18,679 nucleotides of DNA from Bacteriovoracaceae bacterium UBA2428 (GTDB taxonomy: Bacteria > Bdellovibrionota > UBA2428), in assembly GCA_002343545.1 (NCBI GenBank), contig DDRA01000125.1, positions 1 to 18,679 on the forward strand, read 5' to 3'. Positions 7,381-14,567 of the stretch are shown here, piece by piece (position 1 is the first letter of the stretch; every line of letters begins with the position of its first letter). The notes beneath the pieces are model-generated. The model was not told the DNA's origin. It did no database searches and was given only the letters and a program-made list of their open reading frames with translations. Made by a program: the position numbers and the translations under genes.

Positions 7381-8544
7381 GTGAGCCTCCGATATTCTTT
7401 CCGCTCTCTCATCGGCATCCTGGCGTGTGGCGCGGCCGCGGGCGCGGCGGCCTCGGCACTCCTCTGGAGCCTCGCCTGGGCCACGGGCTTTCGCCAAGCG
7501 CACCCCGAAGTCCTTTGGCTGCTTCCCTTGGCCGGCCTCGGGCTGGGCCTTCTCTCGTTTCACCTTCCGGACGAAGTCACCATGCGCGACGTCCAGAGAA
7601 GCCGGGGGCTCATCCCCCGGGTTCCGCTCCGCACGGCGCCGCTCGCTTACCTGGGCACGGTGATCACGCATTTCTTCGGCGGCTCGGCCGGGCGGGAACG
7701 AAGCGCCGTCGTCATGGGCGCGGCGCTTTCCGACCGGATCGCCCGCGCTTGCGGCGTCACGCCCGAAACGCGGCGCACGCTTCTGAGCGCGGCCCTCGGC
7801 GCGGGCTTCGGAGCGGCGACGGGAGCGCCCCTCGCGGGTGCGATCTTCGGCTTCGAGTACGCTCGCCTCGGACGCCCGAAAGCCGGCGCGCTCGCGGTGA
7901 GCCTGGCGACCGCGTTCGTCGCGCACGCCGTCGCCCGACTCCTTCGCACTCCGCACGGCGACTTCGCGACGGTCGGAATCCCGGCCCTTTCGGCGGGCCT
8001 CGTCGTTCGGCTCGGGGCGGCGGGCCTCGCGCTCGGGCTGGCGACCGCCGCTTTCACGGGACTCCTGCACGCGCTCGAGCGTCTCCACGCGCGCTTCCTT
8101 CGCTACCCTCCCCTTCGTCCCCTCGTTGGGGGCCTCTTGCTCGTCGCGCTCTACGGCTTGGAAGGAAGCGGACGCTTCGCGGGCCTTGGACTCGAGAGCA
8201 TCGCCAAGGCGCTGAACGCGCAGAGCGCCCCCGAAGAACCCTTCCTAAAGGCCGTCTTCACGGCCCTCACCCTGGCGAGCGGATTCCAAGGGGGCGAATT
8301 CATCCCGCTCGTCTTCGTGGGCTCGACGCTCGGCAACGTGCTCGCCGCGTTCGCGGGTCTGCCGACGGCCTTCCTGGCCGCGCTGGGCTTCGCCGCCGTT
8401 TACGCAGGCGCCTCGCGGGTGCCATGGGCTTGCGCCGTGCTGAGCGCGGAACTCTTCGGGTACGCGATCTTTCCCTACGCCCTCGTCGTCTGTCATCTCA
8501 GCCACTACGTGGCCACCAAAGCGACGTCGACTGACCACGATTAG
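7381..8544 (+). CDS. CLC-family anion channel/antiporter, closest to the fluoride (CLC-F) branch
   Basis: A 387-residue polytopic membrane protein with about ten hydrophobic segments. The selectivity-filter region reads GGSAGRERSAVVMG (100-113). The gating glutamate E106 is kept, but the usual GREGP reads GRERS. The following LGAGFGAATGAPLAGAIF segment and the later GFQGGEFIPLVFVGSTLGN resemble CLC-F proteins, which have GREGT and GGEVTPLFF-type motifs. The first canonical CLC motif (GSGIP) is not recognisable and no cytosolic CBS domains follow; both features also fit CLC-F. Known CLC-F members export fluoride in exchange for protons; the substrate here is inferred from these motifs only. 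The start is GTG 7381 with no clear Shine-Dalgarno. It is divergent from the hybrid kinase across 108 bases. I looked for a fluoride riboswitch in that gap and saw none. Confidence 0.87.
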   Translation: MSLRYSFRSLIGILACGAAAGAAASALLWSLAWATGFRQAHPEVLWLLPLAGLGLGLLSFHLPDEVTMRDVQRSRGLIPRVPLRTAPLAYLGTVITHFFGGSAGRERSAVVMGAALSDRIARACGVTPETRRTLLSAALGAGFGAATGAPLAGAIFGFEYARLGRPKAGALAVSLATAFVAHAVARLLRTPHGDFATVGIPALSAGLVVRLGAAGLALGLATAAFTGLLHALERLHARFLRYPPLRPLVGGLLLVALYGLEGSGRFAGLGLESIAKALNAQSAPEEPFLKAVFTALTLASGFQGGEFIPLVFVGSTLGNVLAAFAGLPTAFLAALGFAAVYAGASRVPWACAVLSAELFGYAIFPYALVVCHLSHYVATKATSTDHD

Positions 8545-8573
8545 AACAAATTGAGATCGGGGAGATTTTCGCT

Positions 8574-8602
8574 TGCCTTTTATTTAACCTTTTGGTTAAA
8601 TA
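8574..8602 (+). promoter_or_regulatory. Candidate sigma70 promoter of the ArsR-SRPBCC operon
   Basis: TTGCCT (8574-8579) and TAAATA (8597-8602) are separated by 17 bases. A start 6-7 bases later coincides with the ATG at 8608, and there is no Shine-Dalgarno before that ATG, so a leaderless transcript is likely. The spacer and -10 element lie within the inverted repeat described separately. Confidence 0.5.
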
Positions 8603-8605
8603 AAA
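8578..8605. promoter_or_regulatory. Perfect 12-bp inverted repeat, probable operator of the ArsR-family repressor
   Basis: TTTTATTTAACC and GGTTAAATAAAA are exact reverse complements around a 4-base TTTT centre. The repeat ends 2 bases before the ATG of the ArsR-family gene and covers the -10 and spacer of its proposed promoter. This is the position expected for an autorepressor site. ArsR-fold dimers typically bind such AT-rich palindromes. It is not a terminator: the stem is AT-rich and it precedes rather than follows a gene. Confidence 0.75.
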
Positions 8606-8607
8606 GC

Positions 8608-8970
8608 ATGACCTCGGCGGACACCCTCTCGACGATCTTCGCGGCGTTGAGCGACCCCACGCGCCGGAGCATCTTGGGCCGTCTCGCGACGGGCGAGCTC
8701 GGCGTCACGGAACTCGCCGCGCCCTACGCGATGAGCCTCCCCGCCATCACGAAGCACCTCAAAGTCCTGGAGAAAGCGGGACTCATTCGACGCGGCAGAA
8801 GCGCGCAATGGCGCCCCTGCCAGCTCGAAGCGAAAGCCCTCAAGCCAGCCGACGACTGGATCTCGGCCTACCGCAAACACTGGGAAGAAACCTTTGATCG
8901 CCTGGACGAGTACCTCCTGGAGATTCAAAAGGACGCCGCGAAAGGAAAAAAGCATGGCAAAGGCAAATAA
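8608..8970 (+). CDS. ArsR-family winged-helix repressor (non-metal subgroup)
   Basis: A 120-residue ArsR-fold regulator. FAALSDPTRRSILGRLATGE (11-30) is the family's opening helix pair, and AMSLPAITKHLKVLEKAGLI (41-60) carries the recognition helix. RRGRSAQWRPCQLE is the wing, as in the many ArsR proteins that sit next to SRPBCC/AHSA1 genes. The metal-sensing ELCVC motif of SmtB/ArsR is absent (only C71), so metal sensing is not supported. ATG 8608 is preferred over an in-frame upstream start at 8551, because the latter would translate the operator palindrome. The gene overlaps the SRPBCC gene by 17 bases (8954-8970), which indicates co-transcription and translational coupling. It probably represses its own operon through the inverted repeat just before the ATG; the inducer is unknown. 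Confidence 0.92.
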   Translation: MTSADTLSTIFAALSDPTRRSILGRLATGELGVTELAAPYAMSLPAITKHLKVLEKAGLIRRGRSAQWRPCQLEAKALKPADDWISAYRKHWEETFDRLDEYLLEIQKDAAKGKKHGKGK

Positions 8971-9901
8971 GGACAACGAACTCCGTCTCGTTCGCGTTTT
9001 CGACGCGCCCGTGAAACTCGTCTGGGAAGCCTGGACCGAAGACAAGCACGCGTCCAAGTGGTGGGGTCCGCGCGGCTTCACGATCACGACCAAGAGTAAA
9101 GAGGTGCGCCCCGGAGGCCAATGGATCTACACCATGCACGGCCCCGACGGCGTGGACTGGCCGAACATCACGACCTACCACGAGGTCGAAAAGTACGCGC
9201 GCCTCGTCTACGACCACGGGGCCAGCGAAGGTCGCCCACCCCTCTTCCGCGTGACCACGACCTTCACCGACATGGGCGGTAAGACGCTCATGGACATGAC
9301 GATGAGCCTCGCCACGCCCGAGGCCGCCCGCGAGATCCAGAAGTTCATCAAGCAGGCCGGCGGCGACTCCACGTGGGATCGTCTGGGCGAATACCTCGAG
9401 GGCGAACAGAAGCGCGGCGACGTCTTCCTGATCAACCGCTCCTTCCGAACCGACCAAAAAACTCTTTTCAAGATGTGGACCGATCCCGAGCACCTCGCGA
9501 AGTGGCTGCCGCCCACCGGGGCCACCATGAAGTTCCTGAGCGTCGACGTGAAGCCCGGCGGAACTTCGCGCTACGCGATGAAGAACGCCGATGGCAGCTC
9601 GATGTACGGGCAGGTCAACTACGAGCTCATCCAGCCCCACGACCAGCTCGTCTACACCCAGAACTTTTGCGACGAAGCCGGCCGGCTCGCGAAGCCCCCC
9701 TTTGCCCCGACCTGGCCCGACCGCATGCGCACGACCGTGACCTTCACGAGCGAAGGCCAGGGCGAAACGCGCGTGACCGTAAGGTGGGAAGTCGACGGCC
9801 CCGCCACGGCCGAGGAAGCCGCCACCTTCCACGCCGCGAAGGCCGGCATGACCCAAGGCTGGACGGGAACCTTCGATAAACTCGAGGCGCTGCTCGGCTA
9901 A
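8954..9901 (+). CDS. Tandem SRPBCC/AHSA1-domain protein
   Basis: A 315-residue cytoplasmic protein made of two successive START/Bet v1-like (AHSA1) domains, about 8-150 and 155-315. The copies are recognisably homologous: FDAPVKLVWEAWTEDKHASKWW in the first aligns with FRTDQKTLFKMWTDPEHLAKWL in the second, and VRPGGQWIYTMHGPDG aligns with VKPGGTSRYAMKNADG. These domains form a hydrophobic cavity for lipids or other small hydrophobic ligands; the ligand is unknown. Members encoded beside ArsR repressors are usually single-domain, about 150 residues, so the tandem form is a fusion or duplication. The ATG at 8954 has AAAGGA at 8941-8946 and lies inside the end of the ArsR gene. The alternative start at 8894 would overlap that gene more and lacks such a site. 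Confidence 0.9.
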   Translation: MAKANKDNELRLVRVFDAPVKLVWEAWTEDKHASKWWGPRGFTITTKSKEVRPGGQWIYTMHGPDGVDWPNITTYHEVEKYARLVYDHGASEGRPPLFRVTTTFTDMGGKTLMDMTMSLATPEAAREIQKFIKQAGGDSTWDRLGEYLEGEQKRGDVFLINRSFRTDQKTLFKMWTDPEHLAKWLPPTGATMKFLSVDVKPGGTSRYAMKNADGSSMYGQVNYELIQPHDQLVYTQNFCDEAGRLAKPPFAPTWPDRMRTTVTFTSEGQGETRVTVRWEVDGPATAEEAATFHAAKAGMTQGWTGTFDKLEALLG

Positions 9902-9921
9902 GGATCCCGACCAAAAAGAAA

Positions 9922-9950
9922 TTGTGCATCATTAGAAAATAATCTAATGA
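9922..9950 (+). promoter_or_regulatory. Candidate promoter of the winged-helix/serine hydrolase operon
   Basis: TTGTGC (9922-9927) and TAATGA (9945-9950) are separated by 17 bases. A start 7 bases later is exactly the ATG at 9957, and no Shine-Dalgarno precedes it. The promoter overlaps the inverted repeat at 9926-9953. The geometry repeats that seen before the ArsR gene at 8574-8608. Confidence 0.45.
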
Positions 9951-9953
9951 TGC
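9926..9953. promoter_or_regulatory. Perfect 11-bp inverted repeat, probable operator of the winged-helix regulator
   Basis: GCATCATTAGA and TCTAATGATGC are exact reverse complements around AAATAA. The repeat ends 3 bases before the ATG at 9957 and covers the proposed -10 element, so a dimeric regulator bound here would block transcription of its own gene and the hydrolase. It lies in the 55-base gap after the SRPBCC gene. Confidence 0.7.
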
Positions 9954-9956
9954 GCC

Positions 9957-10571
9957 ATGCCCCGACACGCCGACTTCGAACCCGCACCGCGCCTCGAGCT
10001 TCGGGACGAGCCGCAGCGCCAAGCGTTCCTGCACCCGCTGCGCGCCAAAATCCTGGGTGAACTCGTTCGCGAGGCCCGAACGATTTCGCAGATCGCGAAA
10101 GGCTTGGGCGTGCATCCCGCGAATCTCACGCACCACTTCCGCAAACTCGAAGCGACTCGGCTCATCCGACGAGTCGAAGATCGCGACATCGGACGCGTCG
10201 TCGAACGCTACTATCGCGCGAGCGCGCGACGCTTCGACCTCGTCTCGCTCGACGGCGACGTCGAAGGCGCGAACCACAAAATTCTCTCGTTTCTCCGTGA
10301 TGATCTCAACGAACGGCTCGCGACCCTGAAGGGCGACGATTCGGAAAGCCTGCTCGGAGTCCTTCAAGTCGCTCGCGTCGACGCGCCCCAATTCCAAAAT
10401 TTCGCGCGCGAGCTCGAAGCCCTCGTCAAACGATTCGAAAGCGCCGACCGTGATTCGGGCCGAACTTACGCGCTCAATCTGAGCCTCTACCCCCACGACG
10501 GCGACCACTCCCACGTCGGCCGTTTGGAGATCCGCAAACCCGTCCGATCGATTAGAAAGGCCGCCCGATGA
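9957..10571 (+). CDS. ArsR-like winged-helix transcriptional regulator
   Basis: A 204-residue protein with an ArsR-like winged helix-turn-helix in its N-terminal half. QAFLHPLRAKILGELVREAR (22-41) matches the 'LxxPxRxxIL' entry helix, ISQIAKGLGVHPANLTHHFRKLEATRLI (43-70) carries the HTH, and RRVEDRDIGRVVERYYRAS (71-89) is a wing with the 'ERYYR' seen in such regulators. The C-terminal half (about 95-204) has no family I recognise and may bind a ligand or mediate dimers. It lacks a metal-site cysteine pair. The stop overlaps the hydrolase start as ATGA (10568-10571). The perfect inverted repeat ending 3 bases upstream is its likely operator. Whether it represses or activates is not shown; overlap with the promoter favours repression. 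Confidence 0.82.
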   Translation: MPRHADFEPAPRLELRDEPQRQAFLHPLRAKILGELVREARTISQIAKGLGVHPANLTHHFRKLEATRLIRRVEDRDIGRVVERYYRASARRFDLVSLDGDVEGANHKILSFLRDDLNERLATLKGDDSESLLGVLQVARVDAPQFQNFARELEALVKRFESADRDSGRTYALNLSLYPHDGDHSHVGRLEIRKPVRSIRKAAR

Positions 10572-11665
10572 AAACCCCGCTTGTCGCGCTCCTCCTCGCC
10601 ACGCTGCCAAGCCACGCCGCGCCCCTTAGCACGGAATCCCTCCGCGACGAGATATCGACGCGCTTGGCGATACCACTCCTCAAGAACAAAGCCGCGGTGG
10701 GGCTCGTCGTGGGCGTCGTTCGCGGAGACGAATCTCTCCTTATGGGATTCGGCGAAATCCGCAAAGGTTCCGGCGTCGTTCCCACGGCCGAGACTCGCTT
10801 TCCCATCCCCTCGATCACGAAAACTTTCACCGCGCTCGCGCTCGCGCGCCAAGCCGAAACCGAAAGCGGCTTTTCGCTCGAAGCTCCGCTCCGCGAACTC
10901 GCGCCGTTCCCGCTCTCGCGCGGCCTCGGCGCCCGCCCTCTCCGGTCAATCCTGGACCAGAGCTCGGGATTGCCGACGCTTCCCGACGACTTTCGACCGG
11001 CCAACGAACGCGACCCTTACGCGGACTACACGCTCGAACGAATGAAGGCTTTCGTCGCGCGAGTGGAGCTCGAAGCTCCGGCCTACCGCTACTCCAATCT
11101 AGGCTACGGACTCGCGGGGCTCGTGGGCTCCTCCCGCCGCCGCGAGACTTACGGCGCTTGGCTCAAACGACTCGTGCTCGACCCGCTCGGCCTTCCAAAC
11201 ACGGGCGTGCAAACCGAAATCGGTCCGGCGAGAGCGACCGGGCACGATCGCGACCAAAACGTGACCACCGACTGGCAACTGCCCGAAGGATTCGAAGGAA
11301 CGGGAACCGTATTTTCCACGGGCCAAGATCTTTTGAGTTTTCTTAAGGCTCAGCTCCGCCCCCAAGGACCGCTCGCCTCGGCCATTCGCCTCTCGCGAAA
11401 ACCTTCGTTCACCGCGGAGCCTCCGCTCAGCCTGGGCCTCGCGTGGCACCTCTTCCGCTTGCCACCCGCGGAAGACCCGATCGTCTTCCACAACGGAATG
11501 CTTGGCGGCTTCACGAGCGCCATGGCCTTTGATCCCGGCCGGGATCGTGGGGTCTTTGTTCTCTCGAACCAAAGCCCCCTCTACGCGAAAGACGGATCCC
11601 CGCCGTCGCCGGAAGCCATGGATACGCTTGATCTCGTCGCACTCGAGCTGCTGGGCCGCCTATAA
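10568..11665 (+). CDS. Secreted beta-lactamase-fold serine hydrolase (class C/esterase type)
   Basis: A 365-residue periplasmic or secreted serine hydrolase. A short signal peptide (MKTPLVALLLATLPSHAA) is followed by the beta-lactamase/transpeptidase-like domain. The three active-site motifs are present: SITK (S82, K85), YSN (Y175, N177) and HNG (308-310) in the place of KTG. The HNG form is common in EstB-like esterases, D-aminopeptidases and uncharacterised class C relatives, so true beta-lactamase activity should not be assumed. The substrate could be a peptidoglycan peptide, an ester or a small lactam. ATG 10568 overlaps the regulator's stop (ATGA), and an AAAGG at about 10556-10560 may serve as its ribosome site. 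As part of a two-gene operon it is presumably the regulator's main target. It converges on the phytochrome kinase with a 23-base gap. Confidence 0.9.
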   Translation: MKTPLVALLLATLPSHAAPLSTESLRDEISTRLAIPLLKNKAAVGLVVGVVRGDESLLMGFGEIRKGSGVVPTAETRFPIPSITKTFTALALARQAETESGFSLEAPLRELAPFPLSRGLGARPLRSILDQSSGLPTLPDDFRPANERDPYADYTLERMKAFVARVELEAPAYRYSNLGYGLAGLVGSSRRRETYGAWLKRLVLDPLGLPNTGVQTEIGPARATGHDRDQNVTTDWQLPEGFEGTGTVFSTGQDLLSFLKAQLRPQGPLASAIRLSRKPSFTAEPPLSLGLAWHLFRLPPAEDPIVFHNGMLGGFTSAMAFDPGRDRGVFVLSNQSPLYAKDGSPPSPEAMDTLDLVALELLGRL

Positions 11666-11668
11666 ATT

Positions 11669-11687
11669 GGGTCGACTCCAACGACCC
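11669..11687. terminator. Small hairpin between convergent genes, possible bidirectional terminator
   Basis: GGGTCG and CGACCC can pair as a 6-bp stem with a 7-base loop, filling most of the 23-base gap between the hydrolase stop (11665) and the phytochrome stop (11689). No U-tract follows on either strand, so intrinsic termination is only a possibility. Confidence 0.3.
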
Positions 11688-11688
11688 C

Positions 11689-14442
11689 CTAGCGGCGCTT
11701 CGCCTTGCAGGCGCTCTCGAGCACCGTGAGGAGCTCTTCCTGCATGACGGGCTTCGCGATGTAGGAATCGAAGCCCGCCCGCAGCGCGAGGATACGGTCT
11801 TGCGCCCGGCCGAACGCCGTGAGCGCCACCGTGCAGATCGACGAGATCTTGCGGTTCTTCGAAGCGCGAATGCTCTCGACGAGCCGGTAGCCGTCCATCT
11901 CGGGCATGCCGATGTCGCTCAGCACGATGCCGATCTCGTCGTTGTGCTGCTCGATGATACGGAGCGCCTCGCGACCGTTGTTCGCCACGAAAACCTTCGC
12001 CCCGTGTGAAACAATGAGCGTCTCGAGGAATGAAGAGGCGTCGGGTTCGTCCTCGACGACGAGAATGACCTCGCCCTTGAGACGCTGCGCCGCGGTCGAC
12101 GGGCCCGTGGAGGTCTCGCCGAGTTGGTCGTCGATCGGCAGGCCCACGTTTTCCGCCTCGGGCGCGACCGGAGAGATCGGGAAGACGGCCGTGAAGGCCG
12201 AGCCTTCGCCGAGACCCGCGCTGTGCGCGCGGAGATGGCCGCCGTGCAGTTCGACGATGTGCTTGGAGATGGAAAGCCCCAAACCCAGCCCCCCCGCGCG
12301 TCGCGCGGCGGAAGAATCCACCTGCTGAAAGCGACCGAAGATCTTGTCGAGATGCGCGGGGTCGATGCCGATCCCCTTGTCCTTGACCTCGAGTTCGATG
12401 TGGGAGTCTTCCCGGCGAACCGTAACCCAGATCTTCGCGCGCTTGGGCGAGAACTTGACCGCGTTGCTGAGGAGATTCCAAACGACCTGCTGCACGCGAC
12501 TCGGGTCGCCCAGGATCGAGTCGGACTGCGTGTCGAGGCCCACGATGATGTCGATTTCCTTGGCCCGCGCGGCCGGCTCGAAGGAAAGCACGACGGCCTC
12601 GACGACCTCGGAGACGCGCATGTTCTTTACGCTAAGCTTCATCTTGCCCGAGAGGATACGGGAGATGTCGAGTAAGTCCCCGATGAGCTGGTTTTGGCTG
12701 CGGGCGTTGCGCTGGATAATTCGAAAGGCGTCGGTTTGTTTCTGATCGCTGATCTCGCCGCTGAGCGCGAGCTCCGTCCAGCCGATGATGGCGTTGAGCG
12801 GCGTGCGGAGCTCGTGCGAGACGACGGCCACGAACTCGTCCTTGGCCTGGTTGAGCGCCTTGAGGTCGTGGTTCGACTTCTCCACGATCTCCTTGCGCTC
12901 GATGACGATCTTCATGAAGAGAAGCGCGAAACGCTTGAGCAGGTCCACCGAGTGTTCGGACCAAGGCAGGCTCTTTCCTTCGTGGTTCTCGAGCCAAAGC
13001 GCGAAGGAGCCGCGCGGAAGCAGCCGCTCGTTCGGATCGTCCAAGCGCACGCGCTCGCCCTTTTCGTAGGGGTTGCCCGCCCACCGCACGGTGCGCCGCT
13101 GTTCGGGCCGGAAGCAAACGAGAAAGTAATTGTGCCGGGGCGCGAGCGGCAGCGCCATGAAGCCGCAAGCCCGCTTGTCTTCGGGCACGCCGAGCATCGA
13201 GTCGACCGCGCGAGCCTCCGAGGTCACGAAGGGCTCGAAGATCGAGCGGTCCACGAGGACACGACTGATCGCACTCACGTAAGCGTCGCCCGGAACCTCG
13301 CCCAGCCGGACCAACTCGTCCCCCAGCCGGATCACGATACCTTGCGCCTCGAACATCTGCAGCAGGGCGTCTTCGGCACGCTTAGCGGCGAGCGGGACGT
13401 CGTCCGTCTCGGTGAAGAGCTGCAGGACATCCGTCAAGGCGGCCTCGCCCTCGGCGCGACGGCGGAAGGACTCCGTCGATTGCGCCGCGTGGATGTGCCA
13501 CGAGATGAGCTGGCCGAGGGCCTCGCAACCCAAACGCAGCTCGAGCGGAACGTCCAGACGACCCGAATAGTGGTGGCAAGCGACGAGCCCCCAGAGCTTG
13601 CCGTCGACCATGAGCGAGATCGACATGGAGCCGCTCACACCCATGTTCCGCAGGTAGCGAATGTGGATCGGCGAGACGCTGCGCAGGAGCGAAGGAGAAA
13701 GGTCCATCTCCTGCCGGGACTCGGGCAGGAGGCGTACGGGCTGGTAATGCACGGTCGGGATGATGCGGATCCAATTCTTCTCGTAGAGCTTACGCGCCTG
13801 GGCCGGAATGTCCGACGCGGGGTAATGCAAGCCCAAGAACGACTCGAGTCGTTCTTCTTTAACCTCGGCGATGACCTCGCCGTTCCACTCGTGGTCGTAG
13901 CGATAGACCATGACCCGATCGAAGCCCGTGAGGCGCTTGATCGTGTTCGCCGTGTAGTCGGCGATCTGCGCGAGATCGCGGCAGGCCTGAAGATCACGGA
14001 TCACGAGCTGAAGGTTGGCGAGGTAAGCGCGACCATGGTCGTGGAAGCCCGTGACTTCGGTCGTCTCGATCTCGAGGACCTGCAAGTCGCCGGAGCGGTA
14101 AGTCACCGCCGGCCATTCTTTCGTGCTTCCTTGCGCTTCGAAACTTACCCGGACGAGGCGACGTCCTTCGCCACCCGAAGTGCCGAGAATGGCCGCGCCC
14201 GGCAGGGGCATTTCTTCGAAGCGGAAAAAATCCTCGATCCGCAGCGCTTCGCTTTCGAAGTCCGCGAGGCGCGGCAACCACTCCGGAGCGTTGGCGCTGA
14301 TGGCGCGAATCCGCCCGTCGCCGGGCTCGTAGGCGACGAGAAAGCCGAAGTCCTGGATGGCGCCGGGCTTCTGGATGGGTTCATCGTGACAGTTCTTCAG
14401 GTCCACGGGGAACTTGGGATGCCAATTCCGATAACTGTCCAT
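11689..14442 (-). CDS. bphP: Bacteriophytochrome hybrid histidine kinase (PAS-GAF-PHY-HisKA-HATPase-REC)
   Basis: A 917-residue cytoplasmic red/far-red light sensor. The N-terminal PAS contains NCHDEPIQKPGAIQ (17-30). C18 sits where bacteriophytochromes attach biliverdin; the usual QPHG after this motif reads QDFG. The GAF domain has the pigment-pocket motifs PASDIP (208-213), SPIHIRYLRNMGVSGSM (257-273) and the ACHHYSG segment with H290. The PHY domain keeps the tongue signatures WAGNP (454-458) and PRGSF (476-480). HisKA carries SHELRTPLN (H543). HATPase motifs are NLLSNAVKF, KDKGIGI and GGLGLGLSI. A C-terminal receiver has D843 (LSDIGMPEMDG), so the kinase is hybrid. ATG 14442 has AAGG 8 bases upstream. 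The gene is divergent from the heme oxygenase that would supply biliverdin. The output partner is not in the window. Confidence 0.95.
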   Translation of the reverse strand: MDSYRNWHPKFPVDLKNCHDEPIQKPGAIQDFGFLVAYEPGDGRIRAISANAPEWLPRLADFESEALRIEDFFRFEEMPLPGAAILGTSGGEGRRLVRVSFEAQGSTKEWPAVTYRSGDLQVLEIETTEVTGFHDHGRAYLANLQLVIRDLQACRDLAQIADYTANTIKRLTGFDRVMVYRYDHEWNGEVIAEVKEERLESFLGLHYPASDIPAQARKLYEKNWIRIIPTVHYQPVRLLPESRQEMDLSPSLLRSVSPIHIRYLRNMGVSGSMSISLMVDGKLWGLVACHHYSGRLDVPLELRLGCEALGQLISWHIHAAQSTESFRRRAEGEAALTDVLQLFTETDDVPLAAKRAEDALLQMFEAQGIVIRLGDELVRLGEVPGDAYVSAISRVLVDRSIFEPFVTSEARAVDSMLGVPEDKRACGFMALPLAPRHNYFLVCFRPEQRRTVRWAGNPYEKGERVRLDDPNERLLPRGSFALWLENHEGKSLPWSEHSVDLLKRFALLFMKIVIERKEIVEKSNHDLKALNQAKDEFVAVVSHELRTPLNAIIGWTELALSGEISDQKQTDAFRIIQRNARSQNQLIGDLLDISRILSGKMKLSVKNMRVSEVVEAVVLSFEPAARAKEIDIIVGLDTQSDSILGDPSRVQQVVWNLLSNAVKFSPKRAKIWVTVRREDSHIELEVKDKGIGIDPAHLDKIFGRFQQVDSSAARRAGGLGLGLSISKHIVELHGGHLRAHSAGLGEGSAFTAVFPISPVAPEAENVGLPIDDQLGETSTGPSTAAQRLKGEVILVVEDEPDASSFLETLIVSHGAKVFVANNGREALRIIEQHNDEIGIVLSDIGMPEMDGYRLVESIRASKNRKISSICTVALTAFGRAQDRILALRAGFDSYIAKPVMQEELLTVLESACKAKRR

Positions 14443-14567
14443 ATGGGTACCTTTGGACCTAGTTTAAAGTCACCGTCCCATAAAGGGAGAAGACCTCCGT
14501 GGCAAAAACGTCATGCGGGGAGCCCCGGGTTGCCGATTCCAAAGGACTACGCTTAAAGAAGAGCCCC

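Noticed and set aside
7341..8534. 397-codon plus frame overlapping the CLC gene
   Set aside because: Arg/Gly/Pro-rich low-complexity reading in a shifted frame; the CLC frame carries the membrane segments and filter motifs.
12694..14556. 620-codon open frame on the plus strand opposite the phytochrome
   Set aside because: It is the antisense reflection of the PAS-GAF-PHY region with no recognisable motif and would also run across the divergent promoter. The phytochrome frame is unambiguous.
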